Shown: positions 55,657 through 64,000 of the stretch, in pieces | Numbering within the stretch: the first letter of the stretch is position 1 | Layout of the letters: every line of letters begins with the position of its first letter | NCBI GenBank assembly: GCA_951802425.1 | Contig: OX637796.1 | Location: 1,116,001-1,180,000, forward strand | DNA length: 64,000 bases | Reading direction: 5' to 3' | From: Clavaria fumosa | Taxonomy: Eukaryota > Basidiomycota > Agaricomycetes > Agaricales > Clavariaceae | Notes under the pieces: model-generated | Databases searched by the model: none | Told to the model about the DNA's origin: nothing | What the model saw: the letters and a program-made list of their open reading frames with translations, nothing else | Made by a program: the position numbers and the translations under genes

Positions 55657-58600
55657 ATGAACAACCATCTCGTCACCGCGGACTCTGGTGGTGGCAACGT
55701 CAGGCCAGCCTTGCGGATAACCGTTGCACCCTCGCACGCGTCCTACTTTGCAGGCGAAACTTTCTCCGTCACCGTCACGTTCGCCAACCCGCATGTACAG
55801 ACACTTAGCACACCGCAAACCACCCCTGTCGTACGCACTCATAAACGCGGCGCACACTCCATCAGCTCTGCGCCCCTCGCTCGTCCACCCACCTCTCCGG
55901 GCACGCGCCTTGGCCTTCCATCTTTCTTCCCGGGTTCTGCTGACCGGACTGCTACCCAGACGAGGAAAGGTCTCATTGGTGTTACCCCCGACGATATTAC
56001 AACGTGCCGAAGACAATGGAATCATTCATCTGATACGGGCAGGAAAAGAGTCTTTGGCCGGTCGTTAAGCGTTGCCGTCTCTCCAGAAGACCTAGTAGCC
56101 AACCTGCATCAAGGGTTGACGCCTGGTACGAGCAAGAGCCCACTCTACCAAAGTCACGTTAATGACACCGACCGAGGTAAGCCATCCCCGCTCATCGCCG
56201 AGTCACAGTCTCGGACACTCCGGATAACACAGCGACCCGTCAGTCCATGTACCGCTCGTCATCTATACCGCTTTCCGTCTCCCAACCTAACAGTCGCAGA
56301 CCCTCTCTCTTCGATGACCAGTGTTTCCCCTCGCCGTCCACGGTCGCCCCTTCCTCCCCTTCCGCTTTCTCCTTTCCAGCAACCACATCTAACTCTAGCT
56401 CCGCTTACTCACTGACTCTCGACTCAATCACTGAAACGGTACCAGGCTCGTCCTTATCATCGCCCGCAAATCCGAGCCCGCCGCTTGGCATCTATCCCTC
56501 GAGTAATCATTCCCGGGCCTCTCTTCGGAGCCTTGGGCACGGTCATCCTCCTCCACCCTCTCCCTACCCTTCACATCGCGCCCTCTCCCCCCTCCCCCCT
56601 CCCTCACTTTCCGCACCTCCTTTGACTTCATATCGTGCTACTGTGGATGCGGGAAAGACACTGATACTGTATTCATATGCGCAGCTGAGCGGCAGCTTCA
56701 CTCTTGCCCCGTCTGTGCCGGCACACGCATTGCGCTACGAGCTCTCCAAGGAGGCCAGAGTCCGAGGAGGAGGCAGCATGGACCTCACAGGCTCGCTCGG
56801 CTCATCTTTTGGTGTAGAGCGTGCTCGAACAAGCCATGCCCGATCCCCCTCTTTTTCCTCCAGCCTTCTGTCATTGCTCAAGCCGTCCTTGTCCTTGCCC
56901 TCTATCGGGTCCCTTCCTGGGCCATCACCGTCCCATCAGAGGGGCAGGCACGTAAGCACCCCTAGTAACAGTGCGGGACTGGGAAAAGTAGACGTCGACG
57001 CGGACGCGCCGTTGCCGATCTTTCAACTACAGAGCGCAATGTTCACCGTCGATTTGGAGCTAGCTCCGGGCGAAGAACGTAGCTGTTCGTTCGCTCGTCC
57101 TATCTCTGGTCACACATGGTGATTTTTGACACGAAGATGGACAGATACATATCGCGTCACCCTCCCTCCCAATCTCCCTCCCACTTACCGCGGCAAAGCG
57201 ATGAAATTTGGGTATGAATTTGTGGTGGGCACTTGTCGCGCACTGCCAAATCATTCAACACCGTCAGAAAGGAGTCAAGTCGGGAAAGGTGCTGTGAGCA
57301 AGGTGATGAGGATACCGATCAGAGTGTACGACCACGTCGACGGTGCGTTTATACTGTCATTTTCTTCGGTCAAAAGAAAAAGGAAAGGCAAGAAAAGCTC
57401 ACGTTTGATCATGCTCACTCCAGTAGGAAGGGGCCAGCAAGTGTATGACTTGTTATGGCCTGTACAGAGCCGAACTGGTCGGGCTGTGGGTCGTGAGGTA
57501 CACAAGCCATGGGTTTTCGAGAACAGCGCCAGTAGATCTCTACCTCCCGGAACGGGTGCGTCACGTATGTCTTCCTGGCCCACTACATGTTAATGCTTGG
57601 TGGGTTTAAAATTGGCGTCGGTATCTTCAGTTCCGACGACTGGCCGTAGTGTTGGTACGCTGAGTGAGGTGCAGGAATATGGACGGCACCTACTGTCCAT
57701 GTGCAGTGGTGGGACCGGGAAAGTGGAGAGGGTGGCGCAGGCGGCGAACAACGATGAGGGTGAGAAAGAAGGGGCTGTGCAGATTGATTGCCGTGGGGCC
57801 GTGGAAATCCTGACTCGGAATTCCAAGAAGGGTGAGGGATGACGCTTTTTACAGCGATACCACCATCTGATTGACGTTGGGCAAGTGTCATATGATGTGA
57901 CAAAAGATGGAACAAAGTTGGCGGTGCTAACGTTCAGCAAGTCGGCTTACCGGCTTGGGGAACCAGTGTTAGGTGTGGTGGAGGTCAACGAGACGGGCGT
58001 AAGGGCAAGGGTATTGCAGGTTCGTTTTATTTTGTTACATATGTCAGTCCTCGCTTGATGAAATGAAACAACAGCTATCCGCCACGCTTGAAACCACCGA
58101 GGTGCTTCCTCTCAATATTGCAGCTACCGCGCATGAAGAGGGAAGAAGGGTCCGGCGCGTACACGATACGCATTACGGCTCCTTTGTGCTGTCGACGTTG
58201 CGCACGACGTTCGCGCTGGATATACCATCTGATGGGACGCCTGCCTTTCGTGTGGGTGTGTCTTCGGCATCTGACGGCCCTGGAAAACTAAGTCAAAATG
58301 GGTGCGGAGGACTGGAATGGAAGGTGCGGCTGCGTTTACTGGTTGCTGTCGCGTCTGGGGACAGGGATGACGTAAGGCTACGAGGAATGAGACAAGATGG
58401 CCCTCAGGGACCGTGGGGCACGAGCTGGGTCGCCAGCCCTGGGGTGGTGCCCATGGAGCGAGCGACAAATGGGAAGGCGGAGAAGTCCCAGGGTTGGGCG
58501 GCTGCGTTGGCGGCGTCATTGTTGGGTGGTGAGGACGATGAGGACGATGATGGAGAAGACGACGTAGCGTGGAGCGCGGCGAGGATAGAGACGGTGGAGT

Positions 58601-58671
58601 GCGAAGTGCCTATCAACGTATGGCCTGGCAACACGGCATTCAAGGCGATGGATGTGGTGTTTGACGTGTGA
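55657..58671 (+). CDS. RGP1: RGP1 homologue, Ric1-Rgp1 GEF subunit, 885 aa
   Basis: This is a partner of Ric1 in the guanine-nucleotide exchange factor that activates the Golgi Rab Ypt6/Rab6. Exons: 55657-56176, 56233-57108, 57145-57342, 57424-57555, 57631-57831, 57886-58019, 58075-58671; phases agree and the sum is 886 codons. The arrestin-like N-terminus has YFAGETFSVTVTFANP. A Ser/Pro-rich insert follows, then AGKTLILYSYAQLSGSFTL, LPPNLPPTYRGKAMKFGYE and FVVGTCRA, the blocks that identify the Rgp1 family. Later come VYDLLWPVQ and SKSAYRLGEPVLGVVEVNE, and the protein ends with an acidic loop and INVWPGNTAFKAMDVVFDV. Intron 2 (57109-57144, 36 bp) has an atypical GTCACA donor and is the weakest junction. 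Confidence 0.88.
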
Positions 58672-59372
58672 AGGTCGACTGGACTAGGGTTGCAAAGTAC
58701 TTGCAAAATATATTCAGCCGCACATCTACGGAACCCATGACTGTCCCCACATCAGGGACGAAGGTTGTCGCCCAACTTTGACCACGTTCTCGAGCTATCA
58801 CGCGTCCGCCAAGGCACCCGGGGCAACTCAGCTGACCGCGCCTGTGACCGCGTGACCGTTCCAAACCCACCCGGGTCAATCTGGTCATGTGCTCTTACCC
58901 CCCCGTCCACAAATCCACCCACCCAGCCCACAGCAATTGAAACGGCCGTACGCCCCGTCACCTTAATCCCTGCATTGCAACATCTTCAAATAGAAACTAG
59001 CATCCTTTACCTCCGCTAAAACTCATTTTTTAACTCATCTCTGCCCGTCCTAGACGACGAGTCTTCAGTATCCAACACCCAGTGCGTGCTAGACAAGGAA
59101 AGAGTTTTTTTTGTGTAGATCCGAGTTGAGTCGTAGGGAGAAAAGAGCTCAACACGGTGTGTATAACCCAACGTGAAGTCGCCCTTCCATTAACAAGCAC
59201 ATCTTGTGGCACCTCGCAGACTCCGGCCATCGCTATTTGACACACATTACAGTCGCAGCCCCTCCAGAGGAAGAAAAAGGAAATCCGGTTTCCAGAAATT
59301 TGATTTCACGACAACAAAGCGCCATCTTCAACAAAATTCAGCATCATCAGTGTCTTCACCGGCGCCCACGCG
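58672..59372. other. Intergenic and 5' leader of the PSP1-domain gene
   Basis: Presumed promoter and 5' UTR of the downstream gene. A CT/CCC-rich stretch lies at 58895-58930. No gene was recognised. Confidence 0.4.
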
Positions 59373-61746
59373 ATGCACAGCTCAAATCACCATCAGCTTC
59401 ATTTGGCAGACAGCACCGAGGACCGCAGGAATCGATTCCTCACACCGCAAGGGACAGACACAGGCCTTGGACCACGCGCCGCCAGTCAACCTCCGCATCA
59501 CAGCGAACAAAGCCTCATCTCTTCCCCTGCACTCCAACATCGTAGCCCTTCTGGACTCGGCGGTTCATGGCATGTACAGCAGCAACAGCAGCCGACCCAA
59601 CACCAACAGCGCGTCAGCTCAGGTTTAGGCTTGAACGTCAACGCTCGTTCCGGCCTACCCTCATCCGTCCCCACACGCAGTTCCTCCTTCTCCTCCCACG
59701 CCCAGACCGTTTTTTCAGACGCCATGCGAGTATCACGTGCGTTTGGTTCCACCTTCGAAGAAGACGAGTCTCCCAACTCTTTCGATATTTACGACGATCA
59801 ACATCTCTCGCCGTCTATCTCCATGAACAGAGGACGACAGTACGCCACGGATACGCGAAGTAGGTCCCAATCCCTGGCAACACGTCCGGGCGGCGTAGGA
59901 ACCCAACTTCACGGCTTTTCTCCAAACGTGTGGAACGATCCTGCCACGTCCTCCGCACACCCTTTGAATATTCCTGGCCCCCGCTATGGCGATATGAAAC
60001 CTCCTGGTCTCAGCCGGTACGGCGTTTTCATCCCGTTCAGTATAAGAGATATTTATCACTTTCATCGACATTTGTCGTGACGAATACACCTGCAGGCATC
60101 ACCACCCGGCTGACATCTCAAATATGAGCCCTTTCGTACGAGACGTAGGTCAGATTCTGCATGATGAGGGGTTTGCGTTTCGGGACCGATGGACGGGTAC
60201 CAACATGCCTCGGGACGAGAATGGCGGAGGTGGCAGTGGCACGACAAGCCGGCGCCATAGCGTCAGCATCGTTCAGCCACGACGGGGCAACATCATTGGT
60301 TTCCAAGCCTCCGGAACCGACTCATTGGACGAATCGTCAACGATGCGCGTGGGCATCTTCCAACAATCCACGTTCGGGAGAGGCGGGCTCATGCTCACGG
60401 ACGAAGACCTCGCGAGCGACCTCGGGCTGCTTAACTTGAACGGCCCCAGCCTGTCGTCTTCCGCCCACCCACCCAGCCAGCCCTCCTCCCTCCCCATCTT
60501 CGCGCCCCTTTCACGCAGCCCGGCCGCCTCTGATTGTGTCTCCCCTTTTAATTTGACCATCCCAGGCACCTCATACGCACACCGACAACCGCTCAACTCC
60601 CCCTCCGACAGCGGCCTGTCGACCGGCGCAAGCCCCTCGCGGGTTCACGCTCCCTTCGATGAGGGGCCGTACTACAGCTCATCCGGCGGAGGCGGCGCAG
60701 GCCAATCGCAAGCACAGCTCACTGCACGCTTCATCCCTGGCAAGGGCATCCAGTACGTACCGCGGAGCCAAGCAAATAGTGGTAACGGCGCCAGTGCTGG
60801 TGCAGGCGTCAATGGGGAAGGCGCTTACGCGCGTGGGGGTAGCGGCGCGGGCTACGCGAATCCCGTCTCGCCACCTGGCCGTTCAGGGCCCCATCAGCTC
60901 TATCACCCGCAGCCGCAGTCGCCGCTCTCGCAGCGGCGCTCCTCCGACGCGAGCGCCCACCCGCCGGCGCTCGCCGACCTGGGGAAGGGTGTCCCGCTGC
61001 ACGCGGTGCCCGCCTCCTGGCCACTATACATCGTCGAGTTCAAAGCAGGCCGCACGGACCTGTTCTACCTCACTGATTTTGGGCTGGATATTCGCGTGGG
61101 CGACCTCGTGATCGTGGAGGCGGACCGTGGGAAGGACCTCGGCAAGGTTATCAATGATAGCATTACCATACAGGAAGTCGAGGCGTTCCAGCGAGAGCAG
61201 CTTGCGAGGGTTGGGTTTGGTGGTGAGCCCATGAGTCCTGGGGGGTCCGGGGGAGGCGGAGGGCCTGGAGGTGCGAAGAAAGAAATCAACCCAAAAATGA
61301 TTTACGGGAAAGCGCAGCAGCAGGACACGCAGTACGTATTATCTTGCCCCTCCGGAGGCGCACATCGTAAATGATCTGTGTAGGCTTTTGCTCTCCAAAG
61401 TGCAAGACGAAACTAAAGCACTCCAATTGTGTCAGAGTAAAGTTAGACAGAAGAAACTCCCTATGGAGGTCATCGATGCGGAATATCAATGGTGTGTAAA
61501 GCACCGTGGGTACTCTGCTATTATTTATTTATTTTCTAGGGATCGACGGAAGCTGACGTTCTATTTCATTGCTGAGAAAAGAATTGATTTTCGAGAGCTC
61601 GTTAGGGAGCTTTTCCGGTACGTTCTTGAATTTCGCCAATTTCAACTGTTGTGCGTGCTCAAGTCATTGAATTGCTTGATAGTTTGTACAAGACTAGAAT
61701 TTGGATGGCGTCCTTGCAAAACCCAACTGGCACCTTGGAGCAATGA
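59373..61746 (+). CDS. PSP1 C-terminal-domain protein, 709 aa
   Basis: Exons: 59373-60016, 60096-61331, 61384-61491, 61540-61617, 61683-61746; phases agree and the sum is 710 codons. The first 500 residues are low-complexity, with Gln, Ser, Pro and Gly runs. From about residue 511 comes the PSP1 domain: LYIVEFKAGRTDLFYLTDFG, VGDLVIVEADRGKDLGKVI, NPKMIYGKAQQQDTQ, LSKVQDETKALQLCQ, KLPMEVIDAEYQWDRRKLTF, IDFRELVRELFRLYKTRIWM. Yeast PSP1 was found as a suppressor of DNA polymerase alpha defects and is linked to mRNA handling; bacterial relatives include the YaaT/RicT proteins. The start is the first ATG of the open frame; a further 5' exon is possible. Confidence 0.88.
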
Positions 61747-62679
61747 ACTCTTCATCAGAAGCCTCACGCCACCCGGACGATTTCACCCATCCCCATGCAT
61801 ATGTCAAGCCATGTGTGTCTAGTTTCTTTCAGCCATTGGTTGATGTTCGCCCTGCTTCTCTTCGCAATTCCGTTTCTATCATACTTACGTCTGAAAGGTA
61901 TATCACTCTCACGCATCCATTTGTTTGTGTTCTCTTTGATTGTACGATAATAGAAATAGGATTCACCCATACTCCTATTCCCAAACATGTTTCTAGATTG
62001 AATACATTGTAAGTAGATCACAAAAGTCAGACTTGCCAGGATGTTATCGTTGCGCAGTCCCAATGAGCTCGTGACCGGAGTGGCAGCCGATAGTATCGTA
62101 TGCCAACTCTGAAGTGGTTAGAAAACAGAAAGAGGTGACTGAGGGCCTGTGCGCGGCTCACCTGTCGAGGTCTGTGATGAATGACATTAAAGAGGCGGAT
62201 GCACAGGAAGACTCGGTGCAACGGGCGCGGTATCGTCCGCACTGTCCTGTGGGTGGTCTGAGTGGCGCCGAGGGTCTGACATTATCTGCCCGGATTAGTG
62301 TTGCCACGGTTCGGCTCGGCTCGGCTATGGTGCGGCTCACGTGGCACGCCGTGCTTTCGGCTTCAAGAGCCGAGCCACACCATGATTACAGCATCAGCTG
62401 TGGCTCAAAGTGGCTCAGGGGTGGCTCACACCATGGTTTCCAGGCACAACTAGGATATATTTGGTAACTATGCTAACTACGCTGCGAGTACATTGCGGAC
62501 ATATGAATTGATGTCCTCTGGGACTTGTTCTTGGGCAGCTGTGGTGGCCTCTAGCTCTAGCAACTCCTGTTCCCAGTCCAAGCCCTCAGTAAATGATAGT
62601 TCGCAATCTTTCCGAAGAGAGTACTTAAGAATCTGAAGAGCCTCCATGAAATCAGGTGAGATTCGGTTTCGTCAGGCAG
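61747..62679. other. Intergenic; contains a GGCTC-rich inverted repeat
   Basis: This is the 3' flank of the PSP1-domain gene and the end of the unknown minus-strand gene. Apart from the structure at 62311-62442 nothing was recognised; 61860-62010 is AT-rich. Confidence 0.45.
62311..62442. repeat. GGCTC/GTGGCTC repeat cluster with imperfect hairpin
   Basis: The left arm carries GGCTCGGCTCGGCTATGGTG (62313-62332). The right arm AAGAGCCGAGCCACACCATG (62364-62383) is largely its reverse complement. The motif GTGGCTC(A) then repeats at least three times (62399-62434). This could be a small non-autonomous element end or a structured RNA/DNA segment. Confidence 0.5.
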
Positions 62680-63740
62680 TCATTGTCTCTTTCGCTGATG
62701 AAAATACCCGCAGAAAAGGCAAGTCAGCGCCGCGAAGTCAACGGAATTTTGGACAGGACCATAGAGGTCCATCACCCTGTTGTCATACAGGAAGTTGTAA
62801 ATAGTGTACAGTTCGGTCGGCGCATGGTCCATCGCCAAGGGAAGGCATCGGACGTAAGCGAGATCGGCCGAGACCACCGTGCCAGCGGTGAGGTGCTGCA
62901 CCGACCAATATGCAGGACCCCACACCTGAGCACCACTGTAGGTGCGAGTGTAATACGCCATTCGAAGAGAGAAATAGTAGTCGGAGAATAGATGACCGTG
63001 ACATCCGTGAAATTGGCGCTGCCAATCGTGATGGAGCTTGTGGATAAAGTCTCGAACGGGCCGCCGGAGATGTAATGCATCCAAAGAATGCTAGTGCCGT
63101 TGTTGGTGATCCGAAGGGGGTTCTCACCGAAAATGCTGATCTTGGTCTCTGCGCCCCCAGCCGCATTGATGTGCATGCGATATGTCACGATACCGACGGG
63201 ATTCACGAGCGGCAAGACGACTTGGGGGGTAACTGCAGAGTTGGCAGTTGACAAGGAAGCCGTCGCAGCTCGCAAGTAGTCAGTAGTGTATGTCATGGGG
63301 ATGGCGTTGGCGGGTTGCGTCACCACAGTCCAGATGTCGGACAGGAGAGACCATTTGGACGTCAACGCAATGTCCCACGGAGTCTGCAAGGTAGGCGCAA
63401 AGGTGGACGGAATGATGAGAATGCCAGAGAGAGCGGCGTTCAGGGTAGACCCAGCATTCAGGATCTGCCAGAGGAAGATAGGATTGACATTGGCCGATAC
63501 GGATTTCACCCATGTGGCGATAAAGAGGCCGTCCTCGAAGATGACGAGACTGTCGGGGACGCCGCATGTGCCGGGGGCGGGCTCGGTGAGCAGCACCATG
63601 CGCTTGAGCGCAAGGTGCGGGTGTGCCGTCGTGCGGGGGCGCGCGGCCGCGGGGCCCTGGGGGTGGTACGTCCGCCACACACTCCCGTCTGGCGTGGCGT
63701 ATGTCTGCCCATGGATGGGGTTGAAAAAGGTGTCACGCAT
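62680..63740 (-). CDS. Unknown protein, partial model, frame change inside
   Basis: From the ATG at 63740 (MRDTFFNPIHGQTYATPDGS) the minus-strand frame runs through CGVPDSLVIFEDGLFIATWV and NPIFLWQILNAGS, then TDYLRAATASLSTANSA and FGENPLRITNNGTSILWMHY. Near 63000 coding character passes to another frame, which reads SLRMAYYTRTYSGAQVWGPA, then TELYTIYNFLYDNRVMDLYG and stops at 62680. An intron with atypical borders or a frameshift separates them; I could not place a consistent splice. The composition (hydrophobic, Thr/Ser/Asn-rich) fits a viral-type or secreted beta-rich protein, but no family was recognised. The 5' part has been duplicated. Confidence 0.45.
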
Positions 63741-64000
63741 CGGCTCGATGCGGAATGTGGGGCCCAAGCTGGTCAGCACGGTTAGCGGGGTGCAAGTGAC
63801 TAGTGCAGCGTGCGATAAAGAGGCCGTCCTCGAAGATGACGAGACTGTCGGGGAAGGTGTCACGCATCGGCTCGATGCGGAATGTGGGGCCCAAGCTGGT
63901 CAGCACGGTTAGCGGGGCGCAAGTGACTAGTGCGGCGTGCGATAAAGAGGCCGTCCTCGAAGATGACGAGACTGTCAGGGACACCGCACGTGCCGGGGGC
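63731..64000 (-). repeat. 127-bp tandem duplication at the 5' side of the unknown gene
   Basis: Bases from 63731 recur from 63858 at a 127-bp offset with very few differences. Each unit joins the PMRDTF end directly to the PDSLVIFEDGLFIA segment, which in the main copy lie about 220 bp apart. From about 63939 the sequence resembles 63513-63576 again, past the point where the 127-bp unit ends, so a larger unit of about 426 bp is repeated too. The window ends inside it. Confidence 0.75.

Noticed and set aside
62772..63863. Treating the unknown gene as starting at 63863
   Set aside because: That start is a GTG inside the duplicated 127-bp segment; the first ATG is at 63740, and the region upstream is a rearranged copy.

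Overview
The window looks like nuclear DNA of a filamentous basidiomycete, most likely an Agaricomycete. Genes are dense and split by many very short introns (about 45-75 bp, GT/GC...AG, with CTNAC-type branch sites). They encode fungal/eukaryotic proteins (UBR1, MED21, MSH1, RGP1, PSP1, type I metacaspase). Part of the window is LTR retrotransposon and decayed duplicated DNA. All exon models were built by hand from splice signals and reading-frame continuity; no search was run.

Layout. 1-9.55 kb: a head-to-tail array of one minus-strand LTR retrotransposon family (Gypsy/Ty3-like by its reverse transcriptase), LTR-gag-pol-LTR-gag-pol, neighbouring copies sharing an LTR; the family seems to lack integrase. 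9.6-12.1 kb: debris of other LTR elements plus one unknown ORF. 12.3-19.4 kb: a mosaic of decayed segmental duplications whose source modules lie to the right: a small P-loop (AAA_28-like) gene at 19.7 kb, a membrane-protein gene at 18.0 kb and the 3' end of the large gene ending at 21.0 kb. 21.0-25.9 kb (-): a 1,558-aa low-complexity protein. 26.7-27.8 kb (-): a kinase-fold protein with degraded catalytic residues, divergent from a 19-exon metacaspase (28.7-31.1 kb, +). 31.7-33.2 kb (-): an F-box protein. 34.5-38.0 kb: a MED21 pseudogene, a broken HNH-type gene, then intact MED21 (-). 40.0-45.7 kb (+): UBR1. 45.8-48.0 kb (-): organellar-type glutamyl-tRNA synthetase. 48.3-49.7 kb (+): a Ser/Pro-rich protein. 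50.2-51.4 kb (-): a GT25-type glycosyltransferase. 51.7-55.5 kb (-): mitochondrial MutS (MSH1), divergent from RGP1 (55.7-58.7 kb, +). 59.4-61.7 kb (+): a PSP1-domain protein. 62.7-64.0 kb (-): an unknown protein with a partial tandem duplication at the window edge.

How it fits together. The right half (40-62 kb) is an ordinary housekeeping block: N-degron proteolysis, organelle translation and mismatch repair, Golgi Rab GEF, transcription. The left third is repeat-driven, with transposons, truncated copies and inverted or tandem duplications. The best candidates for something undescribed are the apparently integrase-less tandem retroelement with a conserved ATG-less reading frame upstream of gag and a TGATG gag/pol junction, the P-loop gene with its fragments, and the degenerate kinase.
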